A stretch of DNA of 64,000 nucleotides, taken from positions 395,501-459,500 of the forward strand of contig NC_002932.3 of assembly GCF_000006985.1 (NCBI RefSeq), written 5' to 3'. The notes under the pieces were generated by a model that did not search any database, was not told where the DNA came from, and worked only from the letters and a program-made list of their open reading frames with translations. Below, piece after piece: positions 24,667-33,337 of the stretch. The position numbers were made by a program, and so were the translations under genes. The number at the start of each line of letters is the position of its first letter. The stretch's first letter is position 1. This stretch comes from Chlorobaculum tepidum TLS. GTDB taxonomy: Bacteria > Bacteroidota > Chlorobiia > Chlorobiales > Chlorobiaceae.

Positions 24667-25986
24667 ATGATAAAAGACAAAGAGCCGCGTAAAGGCCAGA
24701 ACGGCGGAAGGAAAAGTTACGGATCGGAACCGCCGGTTGTTTGCTCCTTCTGCGGAAGAACAAGCCAGGAGGTAAACAGCATGGTCGCTGGGCCGAGAGC
24801 CTTCATCTGCGACCGCTGCATTCTCAGCTCGGTAGAGATTTTGCGCAAGGAGATCAGCGCCATCCGTCATCCGGATCAGTCGCCTGAACCCGCTTTCCAG
24901 CCACGGCTGAAAAGCCCCGTCAACATCAAGGAGGCGCTTGACCAGTACGTCATCGGTCAGGAGCAGGCCAAGAAGTCGCTCGCCGTGGCGGTCTATAACC
25001 ACTACAAGCGACTTGACGCCCACGACTGGTCGTCCGGCGACGAGGTGGTGATCGAAAAGAGCAACATCCTGCTCATTGGTCCGACCGGCACCGGCAAGAC
25101 GCTGCTCGCCCAAACGCTGGCCAACCTGCTCGAAGTGCCCTTCACCATTGCTGATGCCACTTCGCTCACCGAAGCGGGCTACGTGGGCGACGACGTCGAG
25201 ACCATTCTTGCACGGCTTCTGCACGCCTCCGACTTCAACCTCGAACGCGCCGAGCGCGGCATCATCTACGTCGATGAAATCGACAAGATTGCCCGCAAAT
25301 CGGCCAACGTTTCAATCACGAGAGATGTTTCTGGCGAAGGCGTTCAGCAGGCGTTGCTCAAGATTCTTGAAGGCTCAGTGGTTGGCGTGCCACCGAAAGG
25401 CGGACGCAAGCATCCGGAGCAGCAGTTGATCAACATCAACACCAAGAACATCCTCTTCATCTGTGGAGGAGCGTTCGAAGGACTCGACAAGATCATCGCT
25501 CGCCGTGTCTCGAAATCCTCGATGGGCTTCGGCTCCAAGGTCAGAGGCAAACAGACAGGCTACGATCCGGAGATTCTCAAGCTTGTCACACAGGACGACC
25601 TGCATGACTACGGCCTTATCCCCGAATTTATCGGAAGACTACCCGTCATGTCCGTCCTCGAACCGCTCGATGCCGTCGCCCTGCGCAACATCCTTGTCGA
25701 GCCAAAAAACGCGCTCGTCAAGCAGTACAAGCGGTTGTTCGAAATGGACGGCGTGGAACTTGAATTCACCGACGAAGCGCTCGAGCGCGTGGTTGCAATC
25801 GCCATCGAACGCGGCACCGGTGCGCGCGCCCTGCGCTCCGTGCTCGAAAACGTCATGATCGACATTATGTTCGAGTTGCCCACCCGCAAGGATGTGCAGA
25901 AGTGCGTCATCACCGCCGAAACCATCGACAAAACCGGCGGGCCGGTGTATGAAAAGAAGGATGGAAAAGAGCGCAAGATCGCATAA
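24667..25986 (+). CDS. clpX: ClpX, ATP-dependent unfoldase of the ClpXP protease
   Basis: AAA+ unfoldase that recognises tagged or misfolded proteins and feeds them to ClpP. The 439-residue protein has the N-terminal zinc-binding domain with Cys26, Cys29, Cys48 and Cys51 (CSFC...CDRC). Walker A is [10 protein letters not shown], followed by the pore loop GYVGDD. Walker B is YVDEIDKIA, and the sensor-2 segment [12 protein letters not shown] is intact. The ClpP-docking IGF-type loop is represented by MGFGSKVRG. ClpP is not adjacent in this window. The start is ATG 24667, matching family length. Confidence 0.97.
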   Translation: MIKDKEPRKGQNGGRKSYGSEPPVVCSFCGRTSQEVNSMVAGPRAFICDRCILSSVEILRKEISAIRHPDQSPEPAFQPRLKSPVNIKEALDQYVIGQEQAKKSLAVAVYNHYKRLDAHDWSSGDEVVIEKSNILLIGPTGTGKTLLAQTLANLLEVPFTIADATSLTEAGYVGDDVETILARLLHASDFNLERAERGIIYVDEIDKIARKSANVSITRDVSGEGVQQALLKILEGSVVGVPPKGGRKHPEQQLININTKNILFICGGAFEGLDKIIARRVSKSSMGFGSKVRGKQTGYDPEILKLVTQDDLHDYGLIPEFIGRLPVMSVLEPLDAVALRNILVEPKNALVKQYKRLFEMDGVELEFTDEALERVVAIAIERGTGARALRSVLENVMIDIMFELPTRKDVQKCVITAETIDKTGGPVYEKKDGKERKIA

Positions 25987-25993
25987 AAAGAGT

Positions 25994-26021
25994 TTGGATT
26001 CAGCCGGAAAAGTCCTATATT
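25994..26021 (+). promoter_or_regulatory. probable sigma-70-type promoter of tRNA-Val
   Basis: TTGGAT (25994-25999) and TATATT (26016-26021) are separated by 16 bases, about 15 bases upstream of the mature tRNA 5' end. The site sits in the short gap after clpX. Confidence 0.5.
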
Positions 26022-26036
26022 AGGGCCTTCTCGAAG

Positions 26037-26110
26037 GGGCGGTTAGCTCAGTTGGTTAGAGCGCTACCTTGACACGGTAGAGGTCAGAAGTTCGAATCTT
26101 CTATCGCCCA
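26037..26110 (+). tRNA. tRNA-Val(GAC)
   Basis: A 74-base cloverleaf. The acceptor stem GGGCGGT pairs with ATCGCCC (one G-T pair), with discriminator A. The D arm contains AGCTCAGTTGGTTAGAGC. The anticodon stem CTACC/GGTAG encloses loop TTGACAC, giving anticodon GAC for the Val codon GTC. The T arm is AGAAG-TTCGAAT-CTTCT. The 3' CCA is not encoded. Confidence 0.96.
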
Positions 26111-26123
26111 CATCCTCCGTTAA

Positions 26124-26155
26124 GCCTTGTAAGATAAAGACTTACAGGGCTTTTT
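26124..26155 (+). terminator. Rho-independent terminator after tRNA-Val
   Basis: GCCTTGTAAG and CTTACAGGGC form a 10-bp stem with one G-T pair and a 6-base loop, followed by TTTTTG. It lies 14 bases after the tRNA. Confidence 0.85.
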
Positions 26156-26539
26156 GTTTTCCCTTTCTTCCCTCTTGAAATACGTCATTTGCGCTGAGTT
26201 TTGTGCCTTTTCAGGCATTATTGTTACACCATTGTTATACGAAATGATGAGCTTTGTCAGAGGTTGTCCATAACCTTCAATATTAATGGCAATTATGATT
26301 TCTCTTGGCATAGAAGTGCTGCCTCTGCAAAGAGAGTGCAGGTGTTATTCGAGCGGGAAAATTTGAATCATTCATGTTGATCACGGATTTTCCGGCCGTT
26401 GGAGTAGATTGCTTCTATGCTGCTGGTGCTCATTTTGTGGTCATTGGCAAGATTTCTGTGCTCACCATTTGATCGATGGGCTTGCAAATCAGAAAAAGAT
26501 TTGGTATTTAAGGCCCTTAACAAGTTCTTTCTCGCCATG
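26156..26539. other. intergenic region between tRNA-Val terminator and riboswitch 2
   Basis: About 380 relatively AT-rich bases. Short minus-strand frames exist (for example 26120-26311 and 26368-26592), but they show no recognisable domain, and one overlaps the riboswitch. I could not identify an integrase remnant or a repeat of the tRNA 3' end, although the position next to a tRNA would suit one. The promoter for the downstream regulon should lie here. Confidence 0.4.
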
Positions 26540-26750
26540 ACAGGTGCCGGTTTAAAAGCCGGAGAATAGGGAAGTACGTGAGATTCGTACACTGTACCCG
26601 CAACTGTACAACGGTTAACCGCCGGGCAAATTCCGTGGCCACACGGATGCGCAAGGCGGGCTTTCAGGTCACTGCCGGTTTTCCTCCACGGAAAACTGCG
26701 GGAAGGTTTGGAGGCGCTCGATGCCGTGAAAGTCAGGAGACCTGCCAGTC
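26540..26750 (+). promoter_or_regulatory. cobalamin riboswitch 2 (upstream of corrinoid uptake/chelatase cluster)
   Basis: It contains GGTGCCGGTTTAAAAGCCGG (P2/P3 start), the core AGAATAGGGAAGTACGTGAG, TACACTGTACCCGCAACTGTA (B12-box-like with conserved CCCGC-ACTGTA), a variable peripheral region, and the closing AAAGTCAGGAGACCTGCC. It precedes the ferredoxin-btuFCD-cbiZ-cobN cluster with an intervening ~540 bases, and probably shuts that cluster off when adenosylcobalamin is available. Confidence 0.93.
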
Positions 26751-26752
26751 AT

Positions 26753-27288
26753 GCATTTGCACCAATAACGGACTACGGGTTTATAGTCTCAGGCAAAGAT
26801 TCATGTGAAAATCGTGCTTCACCCATTTGTCGTCTCGACACCTGCTCATCAGGCCGCCAACCGCGGTAAGTCTTGAGCCTTGCTTCCGGTTGCGCTTCAG
26901 CCAGTTCGGGGCGTAGTTTTGCTTTGGGTTGGCCGTTGCGGTTTTTCGTTGCTTCTTTTGTATGGTTCACCTTGCCTGAACAGAATCCTGTAGATCAGTT
27001 GATCGGTTTTTTTCACTGATAACAGGTACATGGATGGCCAGAATTCTCTTCTCTCTCGTCGGCACTTCCGCCAATGTTGTACGGAGCGCAGTGCTCACTT
27101 CTTTATTTCATCCGTTCAATTCAGATCGGCTTCGACCGGTCACGCCTTTTTCTGCATCAGCCCGCCGCGTTTTTCGGCAAGGGCGGAATCAAGGGTTGCG
27201 CTGACCATTTCAGTTTCTCCGTCAGGGCCTCCTGCCATGGTGTGGTGGTGGTGGGAGGGCTGACGCAATTATCAAATCTGGATTTTCC
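26753..27288. other. long leader between riboswitch 2 and first gene
   Basis: About 535 bases separate the aptamer from the first confident start codon. Frames at 26773-26970 (minus) and 27030-27263 (plus) lack domain signatures and good start signals. The stretch is unusually long for a riboswitch expression platform and may hold a decayed gene. I see nothing definite. Confidence 0.4.
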
Positions 27289-27591
27289 ATGAACGACAAG
27301 AATCAAAGAAGAAAACGTCGCCTGACTGTTCCCCGTGCAGAGATCGCCTGGTATCCGGTGATCGATGCCGAGCTGTGTAACAGTTGTCTGTCATGCTACA
27401 ACTATTGCCCGAAGGATGTTTTCGCTTCGGCAAAAGCGGAGGAGGGGCTGCGGCGGCGACCGAAAATGGAGGTGGCCAACCCTTACCGGTGCATCGTGCT
27501 CTGTTCGGCTTGTGAGCAGGAGTGTGCAGCGGGCGCGATCTCGTTTCCCTCGCCTGAGGAGTTCGAGCAGTTTGTTGAATATCTCGACTGA
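27289..27591 (+). CDS. ferredoxin-like 4Fe-4S protein
   Basis: A 100-residue cytoplasmic protein with two cysteine groups: CNSCLSCYNYCPKDVF (four Cys, typical bacterial ferredoxin spacing) and CIVLCSACEQECAAGAI, a second set with CxxxCxxCxxxC spacing. A basic N-terminus (NQRRKRR) precedes the cluster domain. It is the first gene of the riboswitch-2 transcript and is followed by the BtuF-like gene after 6 bases. Inference: it could supply electrons for corrinoid cobalt reduction or for the radical SAM enzyme encoded further down. Confidence 0.8.
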   Translation: MNDKNQRRKRRLTVPRAEIAWYPVIDAELCNSCLSCYNYCPKDVFASAKAEEGLRRRPKMEVANPYRCIVLCSACEQECAAGAISFPSPEEFEQFVEYLD

Positions 27592-27597
27592 ACGGTG

Positions 27598-28806
27598 ATG
27601 GCTCGATTCTACATAAGCATCAGACGTTTTGGCGCACTGCCGGTTCTTGGCGTCATTTTGTTGCAGGCGGCATTGCTCGCGGGATGCGGTACGCCTTCTG
27701 GCGGAAAACAGCATTCGACGAGCGTGGCGTCCGCTCCGGATTCTCTCAAGAGCTCTATCGGGTATTCGCGGCGCTTCAGGCTTTTTCGCCGGGGTGAGGT
27801 TACGGTGCTGGAGGTCATGGCCGGTCAAAAAGCTTACCCTGATACGCTTCGGTACCTTCTGGTTCCGGAGGGCAGGCCTCAACCTTCGGGTTTTGTTGGT
27901 TACACAGTCATTCGCACGCCGGTCAAGCGGATTGCCGTATTTTCCACCACGCATATCGGTTTTCTCGATATGCTCGGCAGGAGTGACGGCATTATCGGGG
28001 TTTCCCGTCCCGAGTTTGTCAACACCCCTGCGGTCAGATCCCGCATAAGGAGCGGAGCGATCAAAGCGATCGGCATGCCGTTCAGTCCCGATGTCGAGGC
28101 TCTGCTGAATCTGGAGCCCGATCTGGTTATCGCGCCGGCGCTTCCCGCGGCCCGGAAGACCGATTATCAGGCGCTTGTCCAGGCGGGCATTCCGGTGCTC
28201 GTCGTTGCCGAATGGCTGGAGCCGTCGCCTCTCGGGCGCGCCGAGTGGATCAAGCTTTTCGGCGCGCTTGTCGGCAAGGAGAAACTTGCCCGCGAGCGGT
28301 TTGCTGCGATTGAATCTTCGTACCTGAAGATCGCCGCGCTTTCCCGTAACCTGCCGAACCGCCCAACCGTGCTGACCGGCCTGCCGGTGAAGGATGCCTG
28401 GTATGTCCCGACGGGCGGAAGCTACGTGGCGGCCATGCTTCGTGATGCAGGGGCCTCGTACCACTGGCGTGATCTGCCCGGAACCGGAAGCGTGCCGCTT
28501 ACGATTGAGGCGGTCTGGCCGGTTGCGCTCGAAGCTGAGTACTGGCTGAATACCGGAACGGTCTCCACTCTCGATGAGTTGCTGGCCGTCGATTCCCGTT
28601 TCGGGCAGATGCGGTCGGTCAGGGAGCGGCGAGTCTGGAACAACAACCGGCTGGTCAACGCAGCGGGCGGCAATGCTTACTGGGAGAGTGGCGTGGTCAG
28701 GCCTGACCTGATTCTAAAGGATCTGGTGATGATTCTTCATCCGGGTCTTCTTCGCGCTCACGGTATCGGTGAGGGTGAACTCACCTTTTTCCAGGAGGTG
28801 AAGTAA
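27598..28806 (+). CDS. BtuF/FecB-type substrate-binding lipoprotein 1
   Basis: Periplasmic binding protein of a B12/siderophore-class ABC importer, about 402 residues. The N-terminal signal ends in the lipobox LLAGC (Cys about residue 22), so it should be membrane-anchored. The class III fold is marked by KRIAVFSTTHIGFLDMLGR, LEPDLVIAPAL and the C-terminal RERRVWNNNRLVN / ARPDLILKDLVMILHPGLL-like segments. ATG 27598 overlaps no upstream gene and gives the best signal peptide (GTG 27595 is an alternative). The riboswitch and cbiZ suggest a corrinoid or related tetrapyrrole ligand. Confidence 0.88.
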   Translation: MARFYISIRRFGALPVLGVILLQAALLAGCGTPSGGKQHSTSVASAPDSLKSSIGYSRRFRLFRRGEVTVLEVMAGQKAYPDTLRYLLVPEGRPQPSGFVGYTVIRTPVKRIAVFSTTHIGFLDMLGRSDGIIGVSRPEFVNTPAVRSRIRSGAIKAIGMPFSPDVEALLNLEPDLVIAPALPAARKTDYQALVQAGIPVLVVAEWLEPSPLGRAEWIKLFGALVGKEKLARERFAAIESSYLKIAALSRNLPNRPTVLTGLPVKDAWYVPTGGSYVAAMLRDAGASYHWRDLPGTGSVPLTIEAVWPVALEAEYWLNTGTVSTLDELLAVDSRFGQMRSVRERRVWNNNRLVNAAGGNAYWESGVVRPDLILKDLVMILHPGLLRAHGIGEGELTFFQEVK

Positions 28807-28807
28807 C

Positions 28808-29896
28808 ATGAGTAACGTTGCGGAACTTCGTGCCCCGGCCCATCCCTGGCCTTCGCTCGTGCCGAAAAGCGGCATGATCCTCTTTATGCTGATCCTGCTT
28901 GTGCTGCTCTTCATGCTCGACATTGCGCTCGGCTCGGTGTCGATTCCCCTGAAAAGCGTCGTGGCGATTCTGTTCGGAAGCGATCAGGAGCCTGTAGCCT
29001 GGCAGAAGATCGTGACGACGATCCGCCTGCCCAAGGCGATCACCGCGGTGATTGCCGGTGCTGCGCTCTCGGCGAGCGGCTTGCAGATGCAGACGCTCTT
29101 TCGCAATCCGCTGGCAGGCCCCTCGGTGCTTGGAATATCCGCCGGTGCGAGTCTCGGCGTCGCCATGGTGATGCTTGTGTCCGGATCGGCAGCCAATGCC
29201 TTCGCCATACGGCAACTGGGGCTGGGAGGGAGCTGGTTGATCGTGATTGCTTCATCGCTGGGAGCGGCAGCGGTGCTGCTGGTTGTGCTTGCCATCGCGG
29301 TCAAGATCAAGGATAACGTCGTGCTGCTGATTGTCGGCATCATGGTCGGCAATATTACGGTCTCTTTGATAAGCATCTGGCAGTATTTCAGTGAACCCGA
29401 GCAGATACAGGACTACCTTATCTGGACATTCGGCAGTCTCGGCGGTGTTCTGGGCAATCAGCTCTGGGTGCTCGGCATCGTTGTCGGGGCGGGGCTTCTC
29501 GTTTCATTCGCCGCATCGAAGCCGCTCAACGTGATGCTGCTTGGCGAAAATTACGCGAAAAGCCTCGGCATGAGCACCTTCTCTATCCGGATTACGGTGA
29601 TTGCCGCCACCAGCCTGCTGGCCGGAAGCGTGACCGGCTTTTGCGGTCCCATCGGCTTCATCGGCATCGCCGTGCCCCACCTGACCCGTTCGATTCTCAA
29701 CACCTCCGATCACCGTTTTCTCATGCCGAGTTCATGCCTGGTCGGGGCGATTCTGATGCTGGTCTGCGACATCATCGCGCAGATGCCGGGCAACCAGACA
29801 ACCTTGCCGATCAATGTCGTGACGGCGCTTATCGGTTCGCCGGTGGTGATCTGGGTGATCATTCGGCAGAGAAACCTCAAATCGTCATTTGCATGA
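28808..29896 (+). CDS. BtuC/FecCD-family ABC transporter permease
   Basis: Inner-membrane permease of 362 residues with about ten hydrophobic helices. Family signatures are LPKAITAVIAGAALSASGLQMQ (the conserved R-P/A-GA-L-G-Q region), NPLAGPSVLGISAGA, and the coupling-helix region GPIGFIGIAVPHLTR. A strong AGGAGGTG Shine-Dalgarno lies in the end of the binding-protein gene. The stop overlaps the ATG of the ATPase gene (ATGA). It works with the following ATPase and either of the two flanking lipoproteins. Confidence 0.93.
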   Translation: MSNVAELRAPAHPWPSLVPKSGMILFMLILLVLLFMLDIALGSVSIPLKSVVAILFGSDQEPVAWQKIVTTIRLPKAITAVIAGAALSASGLQMQTLFRNPLAGPSVLGISAGASLGVAMVMLVSGSAANAFAIRQLGLGGSWLIVIASSLGAAAVLLVVLAIAVKIKDNVVLLIVGIMVGNITVSLISIWQYFSEPEQIQDYLIWTFGSLGGVLGNQLWVLGIVVGAGLLVSFAASKPLNVMLLGENYAKSLGMSTFSIRITVIAATSLLAGSVTGFCGPIGFIGIAVPHLTRSILNTSDHRFLMPSSCLVGAILMLVCDIIAQMPGNQTTLPINVVTALIGSPVVIWVIIRQRNLKSSFA

Positions 29897-30978
29897 GCGA
29901 TAGCATGATACAGACTCGCAACCTTGCCATCGGCTACCAGTTGCGACAGCGGGAGTTCATCGCTTGGCGCAAACCGTCGCATCCGGCCTCGACAGTGGTG
30001 GCGGGCAGTATCAATCTCGATATCGCGTCGGGTGAGCTGGTCTGCTTGTTGGGGCCGAACGGATCGGGCAAATCGACCCTGATGCGAACGCTGGCCGGGG
30101 TGCAGCAGCCCCTTTCGGGATCGGTGCTGCTCAAGGGGCGTGACATGGCGGGGCTGCATCCCAAAGAGATAGCGAAGCTGTTGAGCCTTGTGCTGACCGA
30201 CCGGGTCATGACAGGCAATATGTCGGTCTATGCGCTGGTGGCGCTTGGCCGTTACCCTTACACCGGCTGGATGGGCACGCTGAGTGACGCGGACGAGGAG
30301 CTGGTGCGACGGGCCATTGAAACCACCGGAACGCGGGCGTTCGCACACCGGCATATCGGTGAATTGAGCGATGGCGAACGCCAGAAGGTGATGATCGCGC
30401 GGGCCATCGCGCAGGATACCCCCGTGATTCTGCTCGACGAGCCGACGGCGCATCTCGACCTGCCGAACCGGCTTGAAATCATCAGTCTTTTGAAACGCCT
30501 GGCCCGTGAAGAGGGCAAAGCGGTCGTGCTCTCGACGCACGAACTCGATCTGGCCTTGCAGGCCTCAGACAGGATATGGCTGATGAAACGCTCGGGCGAC
30601 CGCGTCTGTTCGATCGTGTCGGCCATCCCTGAATCCCTCGTGCTCGAAGGCCATCTTGAAAAGGCCTTTAGTCGCAACGGGTTCGAGTTCGATCAGTATT
30701 CCGGCTCATTTCGGTTCAGGCACGAAGGATCGAGCCAAGTTGGCCTTCTCGGCGATGGCGTCACGGCGTACTGGACCCGCCGAGCCCTCGAACGGGCCGG
30801 GTGTCGGGTCGTTCAGGGAGCATCGAACATCCGGCATGTTGAAATATCCGGCGACGAAAGCCGCAATATGCAGTGGCGGTTTTTTCCCGGAGAGAACGGA
30901 GAGCCGGTTGTTACCGGGAGCCTCGACGAGTTGTTGCGAGCCGTTGTCCGTTCGTCAAAAGAGAAGGAGGTTTCATGA
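29893..30978 (+). CDS. BtuD/FecE-family ABC transporter ATPase with C-terminal extension
   Basis: ATP-binding subunit of 361 residues. Walker A is LLGPNGSGKSTLM, the signature is LSDGERQKVMIARAIAQ, and Walker B is VILLDEPTAHLDL. Family members usually end near residue 260. Here about 100 further residues follow (FRHEGSSQVGLLGDGVTAYWTRRALERAGC and on), containing a small Gly-rich alpha/beta segment that resembles a regulatory or nucleotide-binding tail. ATG 29893 overlaps the permease stop. The longer upstream frame is a shadow of the permease gene. The last codons contain the Shine-Dalgarno of the second lipoprotein. Confidence 0.92.
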   Translation: MSDSMIQTRNLAIGYQLRQREFIAWRKPSHPASTVVAGSINLDIASGELVCLLGPNGSGKSTLMRTLAGVQQPLSGSVLLKGRDMAGLHPKEIAKLLSLVLTDRVMTGNMSVYALVALGRYPYTGWMGTLSDADEELVRRAIETTGTRAFAHRHIGELSDGERQKVMIARAIAQDTPVILLDEPTAHLDLPNRLEIISLLKRLAREEGKAVVLSTHELDLALQASDRIWLMKRSGDRVCSIVSAIPESLVLEGHLEKAFSRNGFEFDQYSGSFRFRHEGSSQVGLLGDGVTAYWTRRALERAGCRVVQGASNIRHVEISGDESRNMQWRFFPGENGEPVVTGSLDELLRAVVRSSKEKEVS

Positions 30979-32144
30979 ATCACATCAAAAGCTCCCTGCG
31001 CTGGGCTCTCTCTCTGATTATCGCGCTGCTCTTGTTTTCCATCCAGGCGTGCAAGCCATCGGAACATGCCAAAACCGCCTCCGGGACGGAGGCGAACGAG
31101 GCTGTTCCGCTGCGGTATGCGAAGCTTTTTACGATGAAGCGGGAGAACGGATGCACGCGGATCGATGTGTTTGCCGGCGAAAAAAACAGCTCGGTTCCCG
31201 TGGCGCGCTATCTGCTGGTGCCTCGCGGCAAGGCCGTTCCGGAGCACGACGCCGACATGCTTGTTGTGAAAACGCCGGTCAGGAGGCTGACCTGCGACAA
31301 CGGTCTTGAAGTGTCGTTTCTCGATCTGCTTGGCGCTTCCAAAGCGCTTGTCGGTGTATCGGGAAAGGTGCTCATCAGCCACGACCGCGTCCATCGCGCC
31401 ATCGACGACGGCACTCTTGCCGTGACCGGCTACGGGCGCTCGACGAACATGGAGACGTTGCTTGCCTTGAAGCCGGACGTCACGTTCATCATCACATCGT
31501 TTGGTGTTGACCTGCCATTCCGCCTCCGTTCGTACGGCATCACTCCCGGCCTTTTTTCGGCGTATCACGAAGAGCATCCGCTGGGGGTTGTCGAGTGGAT
31601 CAGGTTCATGGGGGCGTTTCTTGGCAAAGAGAGCTTGGCCGAAGCCATCTTCCGTGAAAAAGAGGCGGCCTATCTGGCGATGCAGCAAAGGGTTCGGAAA
31701 GTCCAAAAGCGTCCGACGGTCATCGCTGGTTACATGAGGAAGGGAACCTGGTCAACCATGACCGCGCCTCGCAGCTTCGTGACCATGCTCGATCATGCAG
31801 GAGCCGACTATCTCTTCAAGGAGCTGGAGCCGGAACGGGGTTATCTGTTGAGCGGAGAGGTCGCCATGCAGGCGGGCCAGCAGGCCGCGTTCTGGCTGAA
31901 CACCCACTCGCAAGCCTCGACGCTCCAGGAGGTGCTGACCGAGGACGGGCGATACGGCGAATTCAGAAGCGTGCGCGAAGGGCGGGTTTACAATAACAAC
32001 GGAAGCTGCTTCAGGAATGGCAAGACCAGGTACTGGGACATCGGCATGACCGAGCCTGACCAGATTCTGGCAGACCTTGTCGCCATCTTCCATCCAGAGC
32101 TGATGCCGGGCCATACACTTCGCTACTACAGGAGGCTTGAATGA
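30975..32144 (+). CDS. BtuF/FecB-type substrate-binding lipoprotein 2
   Basis: A second class III binding protein of 389 residues, with a signal peptide ending in the lipobox SIQAC. It shares with lipoprotein 1 the layout LVVKTPVRRLTC / LDLLGASKALVG / LLALKPDVTFI and the C-terminal SVREGRVYNNNGSC. The two are clearly paralogous but divergent. ATG 30975 overlaps the ATPase stop (ATGA) after GGAGG. Having two binding proteins around one permease/ATPase pair suggests two ligands or an alternative receptor. Neither ligand can be read from the sequence. Confidence 0.88.
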   Translation: MNHIKSSLRWALSLIIALLLFSIQACKPSEHAKTASGTEANEAVPLRYAKLFTMKRENGCTRIDVFAGEKNSSVPVARYLLVPRGKAVPEHDADMLVVKTPVRRLTCDNGLEVSFLDLLGASKALVGVSGKVLISHDRVHRAIDDGTLAVTGYGRSTNMETLLALKPDVTFIITSFGVDLPFRLRSYGITPGLFSAYHEEHPLGVVEWIRFMGAFLGKESLAEAIFREKEAAYLAMQQRVRKVQKRPTVIAGYMRKGTWSTMTAPRSFVTMLDHAGADYLFKELEPERGYLLSGEVAMQAGQQAAFWLNTHSQASTLQEVLTEDGRYGEFRSVREGRVYNNNGSCFRNGKTRYWDIGMTEPDQILADLVAIFHPELMPGHTLRYYRRLE

Positions 32145-32179
32145 CCGGGTGCGGGGGCAAGACGGATTCTTGAATTGAC

Positions 32180-33337
32180 ATGACAATAAACGTAATGAAG
32201 TTAGGAGTTTTTGGCAATGCGGAAGTCCATCGCAACGGCAAGATGATTTCGGTGCGTTTTCTCGCGCCGCACCGGGTTGTTTCGACCTGCCGGGTGCATG
32301 GCGGCCTGCGCGATGACCTCGACGGTGTGTTCAACCACCAGTCGTGCGAACCGGCAGGGCACATGCGCAAAGATATGAAAACCATTGTTGCTGAACCGGA
32401 GCGCTACCATCAGAGGTTGTGCCAACGGTATGGGGTTTCGGAGCTGAGCGCATCGCTCGGTACGGCGGCCAACATGAACCACGCGGCCATCGCCACACGC
32501 TCGTTCCGCGATCTTTCGGTAACGGCAATCTGCACCGGGGGCGTGGAGGGCAACGCGGGACGTGCGGGCGACCCCGCCTCGGTCTGGGAGGGCGAGACGG
32601 GGTTCGAGCCGCTGGACAAAAAGGGCGAAGAGCTGCCGGGCACGATCAACATGATGCTGCTCATCAACCGCGAACTGAGCCACGGTGCGATGGTGCGCAG
32701 CATCGTGACCGCGACCGAGGCCAAGAGCGCCGTATTGCAGGAGCTTGCGGTCTCGTCGCGCTACTCCGAGGGGCTGGCCACCGGCACCGGCACCGACCAG
32801 ATCGCGGTGGCCTGCGCGCTGGGTGGATCGCGTCCGCTCACTAGCGCGGGCAAGCACTCCAAGCTCGGCGAACTGATCGCACAAGCGGTGATCAATGCGC
32901 TGCGTGACACGCTTTCCCGCCAGAACTCCCTGACTCCGCAGAGCCAGCGCTCGGTCTATGAGCATATCCGGCGGTTTGGTGTAAGCAAAGAGGAGGTGAT
33001 GGAGATGGTTGCCGAGCGTTTGTCGCCGGATGAGAGCGAGGTGTTCAGGAAGAATTTCGGAGGCCTCGACCGCGACTCCATGACGGTGGCCGCGGCGTGC
33101 GCGCTGGTGCATCTGTACGACAAGCACGCCTGGGGTCTCTTGCCCGACTCCTGCATGGGCGAGATTTTCGTCATGCAGGGTGCGCTCTTCGCTGCGGCGG
33201 TTTCGCACCGGCAAGAGCGGATCGCAACGTACGCCGAACAGCTCGAAGCGGTCGGTTGGGGCGCTGGCCGGGAGGCACTGCTTTCACTTATCACAACCGC
33301 ATGGGCGCTGGGGTACGCCGACAAATGGAACGACTGA
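32180..33337 (+). CDS. cbiZ: CbiZ, adenosylcobinamide amidohydrolase, with C-terminal extension
   Basis: CbiZ cleaves the aminopropanol arm of cobinamide or pseudocobalamin to adenosylcobyric acid so imported corrinoids can be rebuilt. The family core is clear: STCRVHGGLR, LGTAANMNHAAIATR, ICTGGVEGNAGRAGDPA, NMMLLINRELSHGAMVRS and SSRYSEGLATGTGTDQIAVA. At 385 residues the protein carries about 135 extra C-terminal, mostly helical residues beyond the amidohydrolase domain. ATG 32180 follows the lipoprotein gene by 35 bases; ATG 32195 is an alternative. The stop overlaps the next gene by 13 bases. Confidence 0.9.
   Translation: MTINVMKLGVFGNAEVHRNGKMISVRFLAPHRVVSTCRVHGGLRDDLDGVFNHQSCEPAGHMRKDMKTIVAEPERYHQRLCQRYGVSELSASLGTAANMNHAAIATRSFRDLSVTAICTGGVEGNAGRAGDPASVWEGETGFEPLDKKGEELPGTINMMLLINRELSHGAMVRSIVTATEAKSAVLQELAVSSRYSEGLATGTGTDQIAVACALGGSRPLTSAGKHSKLGELIAQAVINALRDTLSRQNSLTPQSQRSVYEHIRRFGVSKEEVMEMVAERLSPDESEVFRKNFGGLDRDSMTVAAACALVHLYDKHAWGLLPDSCMGEIFVMQGALFAAAVSHRQERIATYAEQLEAVGWGAGREALLSLITTAWALGYADKWND

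Noticed and set aside
26368-26592. Possible integrase remnant next to tRNA-Val
   Set aside because: No tyrosine-recombinase motif and no duplicated tRNA end was found; it also runs into riboswitch 2.
27030-27263. 77-codon frame upstream of the ferredoxin-like gene
   Set aside because: No domain, no good ribosome-binding site and odd composition (WWWW near the end).
29641-29892. Extended N-terminus of the BtuD-like ATPase
   Set aside because: That part is the permease gene in another frame; ATG 29893 with ATGA overlap gives the normal ATPase start.
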